NCBI RefSeq assembly: GCF_905171775.1 | Contig: NC_053489.1 | Location: 140,012,642-140,076,641 of the forward strand | DNA from: Rana temporaria | Lineage: Eukaryota; Chordata; Amphibia; Anura; Ranidae | Direction of reading: 5' to 3' | DNA length: 64,000 nucleotides | Shown here: one piece after another, positions 50,745 through 60,744 of the stretch | Position numbering within the stretch: the stretch's first letter is position 1 | How the letters are laid out: each line of letters begins with the position of its first letter | Program-made: the position numbers and the translations under genes | The notes under the pieces: generated by a model | What the model was told of the DNA's origin: nothing | What the model saw: the letters and a program-made list of their open reading frames with translations, nothing else | Database searches by the model: none

Positions 50745-50895
50745 ACCTCTCCACCCTAAACCATTATCTCCTCCCCACCTCTCCACCCTAGGTTTTTTTA
50801 AATATCGGCCGTAAAAATCGGCAACACATACCGGCCGCCCCGATTTCCAAATATCGGCATCGGCCAGAGAAAAACCCATATCGGTCGACCTCTAC
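50745..50895. repeat. Repeat with GGTCGACCGATATGGG terminus
   Basis: The complement reads TAGAGGTCGACCGATATGGG followed by TTTTTCTCTGGCCGATGC, a string I recognise as a common vertebrate DNA-transposon end. A second short match (CTAGAGGTCGATCTGCTGAT) is near 51603. Confidence 0.55.
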
Positions 50896-51047
50896 TCCTG
50901 ATATATTGTATCAGTTTTAAACTATTTTCGGCTGTTCAAGCAAGCCATACATGGAGGACTTTTGTACGTAAAGGGTAAGTTCACTTTTGCAGAAAGTATG
51001 TAAGGTGAACTTGCACTGGACCCCTCCCCATTAAGCTTTGACATTTA

Positions 51048-51335
51048 GGCTCCATTCCCATCTTGGCGTGTCGGGCAACAATCGTGGTAAAATCGCACAA
51101 ACAGAATCGCAGGGACGTCTGTCTCCCAGAAAAAGCTGTTGTTCTTCTTTTGGGCGACATGCGTCCTGCAATTTCTGTTTGTGCGATTGTCCTCCAATGA
51201 ATCACGGCAAAAATGCACTGCCATTTGGGGTGGTATTGGACGTGACATGGAGCGCATGGGCGTCCTGCGATTTGCCGCTATTTCGAATGGTGGGCAGAAT
51301 CGCAGAGATTCTGCCTGCTAAGATGTTAACGGAGC
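51048..51335. mobile_element. MITE with GGCTCCATTCCCATC end, TTA flanks
   Basis: Starts GGCTCCATTCCCATCTTGGC and ends near GATGTTAACGGAGC. TTA occurs on both sides (51045-51047, 51336-51338). The interior has inverse blocks AAATCGCACAAACAGAA and TTCTGTTTGTGCGATT. Related to 38558-38829. Confidence 0.65.
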
Positions 51336-52051
51336 TTAAAACCTGGAAGCTGATTGGTTTCTATGCAGAGCTGCATAAGATTTTGCACACTCCAGTTTTT
51401 TAGTAACACAACTTTAAAGTGAAATTTTTAGTCGGAAAAATGATGTCCTGCTAGATCACTTCAGGCTAGCCACTTTTGCAGGTATAGCTATGTAGTAAAA
51501 CATTAAAAATAAGGGTCTGTACTGTTTAAAATCCAGTAATGCTCTGCTCTGTACATGCTCAGTTGCTCTCTACTTCTTGGCATTGTGCTGAAAATCATAG
51601 CCACTAGAGGTCGATCTGCTGATACCCGAAAGATTTACTGCTGTTCAGGGGCTCTGGGCTTCGGCAAAATGGCAGCCGGCAGCAAGCGGGAGCAAAGCGG
51701 GAGCAATGCTGGAGGCAAATTTGGGTGCACGGACATTCATTTAGTCCATTTGTCCTCCCGTGGATCATTTTATTGTAAGTAAGCAATTGGCTAGATGGAA
51801 TAATGCTGTGAGAACGCTTAGTGCACTCCTATTAGTTATGGATATATACATTTCATTATCGGCACTTTATTCTGTTTATAGATTTTGACATATAGCACTA
51901 TTTGCAGTTTTGAAAAACACTTTTTTGGCACAATAGGATCATTTGGAGTCTTGGTAACAATTTGCACTTGCCCATGCACTTTAGCACTTTTTTAAAGATT
52001 GCTTTGGTCAATATATTACTAAGTCTCTTGGCAGCGCCACCTACCTCCATA

Positions 52052-52052
<1 letters not shown>
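51336..52052. other. No gene recognised
   Basis: AT-rich DNA with repeat fragments. No credible coding frame. Confidence 0.4.

Positions 52053-52118
<66 letters not shown>
52053..52118. repeat. (TA)n microsatellite
   Basis: About 66 bases of TA dinucleotide, flanked by TACTATA and TTTTGTGTG. Confidence 0.97.
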
Positions 52119-52121
<3 letters not shown>

Positions 52122-52536
52122 TGTGTAAAAAGCAGGACCAATGCTAAAGGCAAATTACAGCACACACTAATTTTGGTAGCATAATTATAATGTGGAATGT
52201 ATGTTCTGTGCTAAAGAATATTATTTATTTTTTCATCAAATTGTTATGGGTAATATTCTGATTTAATTCCTGTAATATAAATAATAAATAAATAATAATT
52301 TATAATATGCCATGGTGCATTTTATAAGGGGGCAGTTAAACATTTGTAGATGTCTTGCAGGGATCTTCAAACTTTCTAAACAAAGGGTCAGTACTTCAGA
52401 CTTTAGGAGTGGCATACTGTGGCCAGTGAGGGTAGAAAATGCCCCATTGGTGTCAGTGGGAGGAATAGGGTTGAACTATGCTAGTCTATTAGGGAGCCTA
52501 ATAAATTGACGCAAGCCTTTTAAATGTTATTACCCT
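52119..52536. repeat. AT-rich DNA with worn hAT fragment
   Basis: 52356-52480 (CAGGGATCTTCAAACTTTCT, GACTTTAGGAGTGGCATACT, GGTGTCAGTGGGAGGAATAG) is a decayed relative of the hAT MITE at 31775-32064. The remainder is AT-rich and non-coding. Confidence 0.6.
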
Positions 52537-52968
52537 GTCTATGCCTCGTACACACGATCAGATTTTCTGACAACAAATGTGTGATGGCAGGGTTTTGTTG
52601 GATAGTCCGACCGCTTGTACTCTCCATCAGGCAATTGTCGGAATTTCCGACAACAAATGTTTTATAGCATGCCTTTAAATTTTCCGACAACAAATGTGTG
52701 CTGTTAGATTATCCAATCGTCTGTACACAATTCCTATCACACAAAAATCCAAAGTACAAACACGCATGCTCAGAAGAAATGCTAACCATGAGACCACATT
52801 AGCAGAAGTTGCCCAAAGGGTGGCACTAAAGAGCTGAAAAAAGTACGTCACTACGTTTGTTTGGCTGAAAAAGTTCTGCCATCTGTATGCATATCAAGTT
52901 CACGGACAACGCCCTAAGCACAAAATTCCACGGATATGTCCGTTGGAAATCCGATCATGTGTACGGGG
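52537..52968. mobile_element. MITE with CTCGTACACACGATC ends
   Basis: Starts near TGCCTCGTACACACGATCAG and ends GATCATGTGTACGGGGC. Internal TTTCCGACAACAAATG repeats recur several times. It ends immediately before the Tc1 element. Non-coding. Confidence 0.75.
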
Positions 52969-53820
52969 CTTTACAGTGCCTTTTAAAAGGTACTCATACC
53001 CCTTGAAGTTTTTCACATTTTGTCATGTTACAACCAAAAACCTAAATGTATTCTATTGGGATTTTATGTGATAGACCAACACAAAGTGGCACATAATTGT
53101 GAAAGGAAAATTATAAATGATGATTTTTTTTTTTTTACAAATATCTGAAAAGTGTTGCGTGCATTTATTTATATTCAGCCCCCTTTACTCTGATACCCCT
53201 AACTAAAATCTGGTGGAACCCATCACCTAATTAGTAAATAGTCCACCTGTGTTTAATTTAATCTTCGTATAAATACAGCTGTTCTGTGAAGCCCTCAGAG
53301 GTTTGTTAGAGATCCTTGGTGAACAAACAGCATCATGAAGGTCAATGAACACACCAGACAGATCAGGGATAAAGTTGTGGAGAAGTTTAAAAGCAGGGTT
53401 AGGTTAGAAATATCCCAAGCTTTGAACATCTCATGGAGCACTGTCCAATCCATCATCCGAAAATGGAGAGAGTATGGCACAACTCCAAACCTACCAAGAC
53501 TTGGCCATCCACCTAAACTGACAGGCCGGACAAGGAGAGCATTAATTGGAGAAGCAGCCAAGAGGCCCATGGTAACTCTGGAGGAGCTGCAGAGATTCAC
53601 AGTTCAGGTGGGAGAATCTGCCCACAGGACAACTATTAGTCGTGCACTCCACAAATCTGACCTTTATAGAAGAGTGGCAAGAAGAAAGACATTGTTGAAA
53701 GAAAGCCATAAGAAATCCTGTTTGTGAGAAGCCATGTGGAAGAAGGTGCTCTGGTCAGATGAGATCAAATTTGAACTTTTTTTACCTAAAAGCAAAACAC
53801 TATGTGTGGTGGAAAACTAA

Positions 53821-54225
53821 GGCCCCATGTACACGGGACGCTGCTAAACGTACGTTCAGAGGCAGTAGGACGCTTTTTTTCAACTGCTCCTGAATTCATT
53901 CAATGTTATCCTATGTGACCATGTTTTTAAGGCAGTTGCGTTTTAACAGCATTTCTTTAAAAGCAAAAAATGGGTGCAGACGCAGAAGATTTCCACGTTT
54001 CAGATCTGAAATGCAACAAAACGCGGTAAGCCGCGTTTAGCAGCGTTTTGTTTGTAGGCATTTTTCGTTTTTGGTCATTAAAATTTTTTTTTTTTTAATT
54101 GAAACGCTTCTAAACGAAAATGTGGCATGTAAACACGGCAAAACGGACGTTTTAAACGTGGGTTACTATCTGTCAAGTTTAATCATTTAGGAGCAGTTGT
54201 AAAAGCGTCCCGTGTACATGGAGCC
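53821..54225. mobile_element. PIF/Harbinger-like MITE, first of an abutting pair
   Basis: Ends GGCCCCATGTACACGGGACG and CGTCCCGTGTACATGGAGCC. TAA precedes it (53818-53820) and follows it (54226-54228). The interior has inverse GCTAAACG/CGTTTAGC blocks. Confidence 0.88.
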
Positions 54226-54228
54226 TAA

Positions 54229-54672
54229 GGCTGCATTCACACCTGAGCGTAGCGTTTTCGGTCGTTTTCTCCAGCGTTTTGTCGCGCACAGCGTCGTCCG
54301 ACGCTTTTGAACTTCAACGTTTTTTATTTTAGCCAATAGGAAAAATGATCATCTCTTTCATCACTTGTTGCTATGTTTGTAGATTTTTTTTATCTTCTGC
54401 CTGGGTGAAATGTTCTATTGATTAAAGCGACAAAACGCCCATAGAAACGCTCATTGTCGCGCTAGACTCGAGCGTTTCCATTACTTTCTATGGGAATACA
54501 AACGTTCTAAAACGCCCAAATCCGCGCAACAAAAAGGGTCCGGAAATTGTTTGAGCTTCAGGCGTTCGGCTTCAGGCGTTTTGGAGTGGAGATGTGAACA
54601 TCTCCATAGAATTTTTTCCCCTCTAGCGCTTTGGAGCTTCACGCGACAAAACGCTCAGGTGTAAATGCAGCC
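54229..54672. mobile_element. PIF/Harbinger-like MITE, second of an abutting pair
   Basis: Ends GGCTGCATTCACACCTGAGCG and GCTCAGGTGTAAATGCAGCC. TAA flanks it (54226-54228 shared with the neighbour, and 54673-54675). Non-coding, rich in CAAAACGC/GCGTTTTG segments. Confidence 0.88.
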
Positions 54673-55234
54673 TAACACTGCACATCACCCTGAACACACC
54701 ATCCCTACTGTAAAACATGGTGGTAGCATCATTTTGTGGGGATGCTTTTCTTCAGTAGGGACAGGGAAGCTGGTCAGAGTTGATGGCAAAAAGGATAGAG
54801 CCAAATACAGGGCAATCTTGGAATAAAAAACCTGTTGGAGTCTGCAAAAGACTTGAGACTGGGACGGAGGTTCACCTTCCAGCAGGTCAACAGCCCTAAA
54901 CATACAGCCAGAGCTACAATGGAATGGTTTAGATCAAAATGTGATCATTGTGTTAGAATGGCTCAGTTACAGCCCAGATCTACTGTAAATCCAATTGAGA
55001 ATCTGTGACAAGGCTTGAAAATTGCTGTTCACAGACACTCTCCATCCAATCTGACGGAGCTTGAGCTATCTTGCAATGAAGAATGGGCAAAAATTTAACT
55101 CCAGATTTGCAAAGCTGTTAGAGACATCCTAAAAGGACTGTAATTGCAATGAAAGTTGGTTCTACAAAGTATTGACTTGGAGGGGCTGAATACAAATGCA
55201 AGCCACACTTTTCACATATTTGTAAAATATTTCA

Positions 55235-55402
55235 GGGGCCCGCCTGCCAGTTCTCTGCTCTCGGGGGGGCCCGCCTGCCAGTTCTCTGCTCTCGGGGGGG
55301 GCCCGCCTGCCAGTTCTCTGCTCTCGGGGGGGGCCCGCCTGCCAGTTCTCTGCTCTCGGGGGGGCCCGCCTGCCAGTTCTCTGCTCTCGGGGGGCCCGCC
55401 CA
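55235..55402. repeat. G-rich ~31-bp minisatellite
   Basis: Five to six copies of CCCGCCTGCCAGTTCTCTGC plus TCTCGG and a G-run of variable length (5-8). Unit length varies only through the G-run. It starts where the Tc1 copy is truncated. Confidence 0.95.
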
Positions 55403-56520
55403 TTCTTTGGGTGGCCACTGAGAAAAGCGGACACTGGAAGAGAAAGTCAGCTTACACAAATGGAGTGAAGGGGGGAGGAGACCCCATGAAACAGCAGCAT
55501 TCCTGGAGGCACGGGATCAATGAAGGGGAAGGAATCGCTTGACAAAGTGACAAATTGTCAGTGCAACTGATCCCAACCTCCACCACCTCTGCCTCTTACT
55601 GACCCTCTCCCTCAAACGGATCTCATCCCTATCCCCCCCATCACATGTTGGTGATGGGAGGGATAGGGATGAGAACTGTGGTGGTGAGGGGGGATGGCAT
55701 AAGTAAGAGGCAGAGGTGGCGATGGCGCTACTACCCCCCCCAATGCCACTGATCGCACACCACCCCCCCCCAATGCCACTAATCGCAACGCCACTGTTCT
55801 AACCCCCCCCCTCCCCCACCACCACTGATCTAATCCTCACACTGATCCCATCTCTCCCCTCTACCACCACCACTGCTGCTCCTGGGGGCCTATGTGCGTC
55901 ATATGGAGTAACCAATACCCTCCCTTTTCCTCCAGCAGTCACTGAAGGCCTACTTTTCCCCCTCCCTCTTGCCGGTGTTCTGATGAGAAATGCCCCGTGT
56001 CAAATAATGCCCACCTAGTACTGTGCATGCGTAACGCTGGGGTGTGTAAGAAGAATAGCAGAGATATATATTTGTTTAGGAGATGTTTGAGTTTCGTCCA
56101 AAAATCCATCCCCATTTTAACAGCGCTGGCCATCATTACAAAATATGCCCCCTTCTGTGGGCATCTGCTCCCTCGCACGCACCCATCATGAAGAAATCTG
56201 CCCCTCGCAGACTTGCACGAGCATCAGGCGCTTGTGACACAATGTCGGCTATTGTGCGCAGGCACTGTCTACAGCTGATAGTCAATTCCGATGTTTGGCG
56301 GCTCCATGCTGCGCAAGCGATGCGCAGTATCGGGCAGGCATTATTCGACAAGGGCCATTTCTTGACAGGACAGCGGCTGCAGGAAGAAAATGGAGGGGTG
56401 GTTCCTTTATTTGCTGCCCCTCCTCTTGTCCAGGTGTAAAGGGGTGAGAAATGGGCCGCCCAGGGTCCTTTATGGTTTCTTGCACTGGGGCCTTGAAGGT
56501 TCTAGTTATGCCTCTGCCCT
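55403..56520. repeat. Repeat-derived DNA, no gene
   Basis: Poly-C/G rich (CACCCCCCCC tracts 55730-55820). An imperfect inverted pair lies at 55980-56060 and 56290-56370 (GAAATGCCCCGTGTC...AATGC versus GGCATTATTCGACAAGGGCCATTTC). The right part (GCACTGGGGCCTTGAAGGTTCTAGTTATGCC, split by position) resembles a hAT end running to GCCCTG at about 56522. No protein-like frame. Confidence 0.5.
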
Positions 56521-56860
56521 GAAGGAACAAGTCCTGCAAAAATAAAAGGAATTCAGCCACCACATGTAATGAGGGTGAGCTGTAACATCTTTATTTCTAG
56601 GTTTGGATACCTTTTTATAATTCTCCAAGCACTACATGGACAGAGTATTGAGGGGCGGTGTAGGGAGGATGCTGCCCCTGCTGGTCCTGTAGGGTAATAG
56701 CGGGCTGTGCATATCCTAAATAAGGGATAGTAATAGAAGGACAGATCATGGATGACCGAGGCACACGATGGCCGTGTGTAGTGGTAATGTGGGTGCTGTA
56801 TACATTGGTGCGATCTCCTCTCATGGCTGTCAGTGTCAGCCCCCCTCCTCCCGGCATGCT
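56521..56860. other. No gene; upstream of candidate promoter
   Basis: Unique-looking DNA leading into a CpG-rich stretch. A TTTCTAGGTTTGG sequence near 56595 is a weak acceptor-like site, with no supporting exon. Confidence 0.35.
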
Positions 56861-56869
56861 GTCACTATG

Positions 56870-57034
56870 TGCCGGGGCTCCTCCCCTCTTCCCTGCAGTA
56901 GTAGCGCTGAAAGCGATGCTCGCGCCCGCTTGCCCCGCCCCCCGCTATCACCTCCAGTGCTGGGTGTGTGTGTGAGGATCATGTGATCCCATGTAGCCGG
57001 GAGCGCGCATGCTGTGCAGCAGTCTGGAGGCAGG
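56870..57034 (+). promoter_or_regulatory. CpG-rich candidate promoter
   Basis: GC-rich stretch with GCCCCGCCCCCC (GC box, ~56934), an E-box in ATCATGTGATCC (56978-56989) and an NRF-1-like GAGCGCGCATGCTG (57001-57014). It is followed by a short exon with ATG and a 5' splice site. It differs sharply from the flanking DNA in CpG content. Gene unknown. Confidence 0.5.
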
Positions 57035-57072
57035 ATGGAGAAGATCTGTGAGATCATGGTGGTGATGATGGG
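57035..57072 (+). CDS. Candidate first coding exon, 12 codons plus 2 bases
   Basis: GGCAGGATGG context ATG at 57035, then M-E-K-I-C-E-I-M-V-V-M-M and GG, with donor GG|GTAGGTGCG (GT at 57073). Unspliced, it stops at once (TAG). The hydrophobic strand ending in a Gly split by a phase-2 intron is compatible with the beta-1/P-loop start of a small kinase such as gluconokinase, but that is speculation. An acceptor-like TTCTCCTACAATGTGTCATTCCAG ends at 57143; the frame after it closes within ~20 codons. Confidence 0.35.
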
Positions 57073-58276
57073 GTAGGTGCGATCTCTCCATTGCTGTGCG
57101 ATGGTCAGGGACTTCATCGTTCTCCTACAATGTGTCATTCCAGGGCTTCCTTCTATCAGAGCAACCGGACACGGTCCGCTCATCGTGCTGGCAGCAGCTG
57201 ATGGTCGGTGTGATGATGATGGGGGGGGGGGGCGGCGGCGGCACTGCTCACATCCAGCCATCGCAGTGTGCTAGAAATGTCCATTGACAACAATGGGGTG
57301 TCCGTGTTCTGTGCTGCCGTGACAGAACAAAAGGGGTTGGTGTGTGTGTGTGTGTGCTGGGAGGGCAATGCAACGAGCTGTCACTCATGGATGGATGTAG
57401 CCTTCCCTATCTACATGTATTACACTCCATCATCTGCCTTCTTCCATCTTCTGCTCATAGATGTGATGAGCCTGCACATCTGTATGTGTGTCTGGGCTCC
57501 TGGTAATATCTGTTCTATGTGACTGCTGCTGAGTGAACATCAACCCCCCCAGTCCTTCCCTTCTGACACCATTCATACAGCTGGTGTCCTTTAGATGAAA
57601 AATAAAAATGGTTCTGTGTTAGGTCTGGGGAGCTCTGCATCTGCATGATGGCGAATGAAGGAGGACGAGGTTCTCATCGCCTTACCTTGCTGGTGTGTAG
57701 AAAGGATGACGGCAGTGGGAACACCCATGGAAGGACAGAGTGTGGGGCTTGCAGAATTCTCTGCATGGGAAATGGAGTGCAAGGCTGCCAGACGAATGCA
57801 TCAGCGTCATGGATGCTGTGATGTACAGCAGCTGAGACATGATCACCAACAACACCAAGACCTAGTATATCCTAATGCAATTGTGTACAGGCTTTGTCTT
57901 GGTCATCTCACATGGTTTGCAAAAAAAGTGTACGGTATGTGTGTATATATTATATACACACACACACACATATTTTGTGCTTTGCATGCGTTTGCCATTT
58001 TATAGGCTACACTGAACAGGCATCTAGTTTAGTACCTTGGTTGGAAATATGTAAACGTATATACAGAGAAATGGGCTTACACCTTTTATTATCAGTCATG
58101 TTTACAGGGAATGTTTATTACCTCTGTCATATTCTGATTGCCCTGGTAGTAGGTCACATCCCTTTCTCCCATATTCCTTTTTAATCTTTGTGATGTGTAA
58201 TTGTACTGCGGGTTGGTGGTGTTTTTTGTAGGTCAAGCTCTTATCTAGTTGTTTGGTTGCATTGCTGTCACAAATG
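57073..58276. other. Intron-like unique DNA
   Basis: Follows the candidate first exon. Contains a poly-G/GGC run (57222-57243), a (GT)n run (57339-57356) and a (CA)n run (57955-57970). No exon could be supported. Confidence 0.4.
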
Positions 58277-58431
58277 CATCTGATCTCGTATTGAACTGAA
58301 TCTGATCTCGTATTGAACTGAATCTGATCTCTTATTGAATTGAATCTGATCTCGTATTGAACTGAATCTGATCTCTTATTGAATTGAATCTGATCTCGTA
58401 TTGAATTGATTTTGATCTCGTATAGAACTGC
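58277..58431. repeat. 22-bp minisatellite, seven copies
   Basis: Tandem units of AATCTGATCTCGTATTGAAC plus TG, with C/T variants (CTCTTATTGAATTG) alternating. Unrelated in sequence to the 22-bp array at 4.6-7.4 kb. Confidence 0.95.
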
Positions 58432-58830
58432 ATGTTGTTGTTACTAGGTATATCGATATCGACTAAAAATAAATGTCATCGGCATGCTGTACAGCCCACT
58501 GGGTTCTCTTTTTAATTAAAATACATCCATTCTTTAAGAATAAATACCTCCCTTCAATGTCATTCTTTGCAAACACAATGTTGACCTTTATTTGACATAG
58601 GTATCGCAGAAAGGGAATCCTTTTTTATTTCTTTGAGTTCTTTGTCTCTGATGGCAATCATTCTCTACAGTGCAGGTTTTTCTCTCCAAATGTTAATTTT
58701 GCAAATACGCATTAAAAACAACCCCATGAAGCAAATGTAAAATGGCCATGCCACCTTACTTATCCTCTTTCTATGTGGGTTGTGATGCATCCCTTCATTC
58801 CGCTGCACTATGTAGGTTAATACATGTAAA
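58432..58830. other. No gene recognised
   Basis: AT-rich, apparently unique DNA without protein-like frames. Confidence 0.4.
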
Positions 58831-58833
58831 TCT

Positions 58834-59016
58834 TAAGCTGGCCATACACCATACAGTTTTCTTATTCAATTTTCTTTAGATTTGCCTTCAACTATGTAGT
58901 AGAAAGGCCTGCCTGGTTGAATACAAATTGAAAGTCTTTAGGTTTGACCTCCTATTATATGGTTTTGGTAAATCTAAAGGAAAGTTGAACAAGAAAATTG
59001 TTTAATGTGTGGCCAG
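58834..59016. mobile_element. MITE with TTAAGCTGGCCATACACC end
   Basis: Starts TTAAGCTGGCCATACACCAT and ends AATGTGTGGCCAGCCTTA. The interior has inverse GATTTGCC...AAATCTAAAGG symmetry. A TTA/TAA duplication is likely. Non-coding. Confidence 0.75.
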
Positions 59017-59287
59017 CCTTAGCTGCTGTGTGTGTGACCACTTCTCCAAGGCAAGTGATGGAGCAGGAAGTGTCCCATTGCTGTCAGTCAGGCTGCTGTA
59101 GGCCTCAATGACAATGTGCCCATGCCCCAACTATCGGTAGGAGCCATTCAGCCAGTGCTGGGCATGGTTTTGGCCTGGTTCAGACTAGTGTGACTTCTGA
59201 TGCTATTTGAGTCACACAGAATCGAATGACAAGGGAAATCTCATGGTTTTCAATGGTACCCAGATTTCTCAGAAGGTGCAATTAGAA

Positions 59288-59635
59288 CTGGTACACACAG
59301 GTCCAATATCACCCGGTTTAACGGAAACCAGCTGACATTCAGCCAGTGTGTACAGCAGGCTGTCTGATAGAAGCTTGCTTATGTTGAAAGGGCATGCTGG
59401 AAGGCCAGCAGCCAACCAGCATCTGATCAGCTCTCGCAGCCAATGGCTGTGAGTGCTTACTAGTGTGTCCTGGGGGGGAGGGGCACGTTCCTCCTGTCAG
59501 AACACAATAGCACATCCTGGGGGGGGGGGGGGTTTGTTGTACTAAAATTGCTTGTGTTATTACAGCAATCTGTCAGTTTATTTTTTTGTTTAGCCAGCTG
59601 GGTTGGAAAAAAAAAAAAAAAATAGTGTGTACCAG
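59288..59635. mobile_element. MITE with CTGGTACACAC ends
   Basis: Starts CTGGTACACACAGGTCC and ends AATAGTGTGTACCAG. Interior inverted pieces CAGCCAATGG...; poly-G (59520-59532) and poly-A tracts lie near the right end. Non-coding. Confidence 0.7.
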
Positions 59636-60744
59636 GCAATAGTAAGGTAAATGAGATGGGCTCGGGCACAACATTTGTTATGTTGTTGTGTCATAAACTA
59701 TTGGCTGTGCTTCCATTTAAAATGAACTTTCTGTTTAGTGACCCCATCAACTCTGCATTAAAGACGCCTTTTAATTGGATCAGAGTTTATCCTCCATCAG
59801 AGGAAAGTCTGGTGGCTTTGCTGTCTATTGTGGATTACCTTCAAGCAGTATTCGCAGCAGTAGAGTGTTGTATTGTGTTAGCCTTTTAACAAAAGTAGAT
59901 TAAAATTAGGGTGATTATATTTATTGGATAACTAGATTGTAGTTCAAGCTTTCAGAGCATGCTGGCCTCAAACTTCTACTTAAACTAATAGTAGATTATT
60001 GAGTGACTTCCAGCAGGAGTTTTTTAGCTCCATCTTTTTGCCCAGAACTTGTCATGGTAATCGCTTGTATTTTATTGCTTTTGGGGACAGATGGATCCCT
60101 TGATGATTTGCACTTTTAGATAAAACAAATGGTGGATCTGTATCTGCTGCAGTTTCTTTATTTATAGAAAGCTAGAGCTAGTCAAAGCACATTAAGATCT
60201 GCAAGCTAGGTGTATCTGCTGAGGCCGCAGAAAGCTTGTGAACATGCCGTCTCCTGATCACACTGAGACATCCAGAGGCCACCTGAAAATCCGACTTGTC
60301 TGGCTGTTGTGCTATTCCAGAGATTTAATACTTTGTCACTGACCTAGAAACAAACATAGTGAGTGAAGCCAGAATTCCAAATCCTGCCATCTTGTTCCTG
60401 GACTACTAAGGCAGCATCAAAGCTGGTATTGGTGGCCAGCCTACAGAATGATTCTTCTACATCCCCACCAAAAAGATGGGCGCTGAAGCTTTTCTAGTGC
60501 TACTTCAGGGCATTGAAGAATAAGATACCCCTACCCCAGGGCTGGAACTGCCAGCCACTACAAGGATAATTGAAAGGATATCAAACTTTTTTTCTTACTA
60601 AACTTTGGTGTATTTTCTGTGGACAGGTACACTATAAATTTGTGAAAGCAATTGTTAAAGTCCCCTTAGAAGCGGTTTATTTGTACCAGTTACTCGTTAC
60701 TGTAGACTTGCTTAAACATTATTTTATTGAGAAATGCTGTATAT
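59636..60744. other. ~1.1 kb mostly unique DNA, no gene recognised
   Basis: No long protein-like frame or RNA gene. Could be intronic to a gene starting at the 57.0-kb candidate promoter. Confidence 0.4.

Larger units (their letters stand above)
53335..55130 (+). pseudogene. Tc1-like transposase, split by two MITEs
   Basis: 53335-53727 encodes the DNA-binding half: a paired-type helix-turn-helix (ISQALNISWSTVQSII), then the GRPR-like linker region (PKLTGRTRRAL) and a second HTH. A premature stop follows at 53727. The next frame carries the first catalytic Asp (LWSDEIKFELF). The frame resumes after the MITEs at 54676 with KHGGSIILWGCFSS and reaches the catalytic Glu in NPIENL near 54995. Several stops and frame changes remain even ignoring the insertions, so it is dead. 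Confidence 0.88.
52974..55234 (+). mobile_element. Tc1/mariner element, interrupted and 3'-truncated
   Basis: Starts after a TA with CAGTGCCTTTTAAAAGGTAC and CATACCCCTTGAAGTTTTTC, a familiar Tc1-like inverted repeat. The right inverted repeat is lost at about 55234, where a G-rich minisatellite begins. Two MITEs occupy 53821-54672. Confidence 0.9.

Noticed and set aside
50711..50879. N-terminal part of the LINE open frame
   Set aside because: This stretch belongs to a separate DNA repeat (GGTCGACCGATATGGG end); the continuous frame is accidental.
56836..57261. 141-codon minus-strand frame over the CpG island
   Set aside because: GC-rich shadow with Pro/Ser/Arg bias; promoter motifs and splice donor favour the + strand reading.
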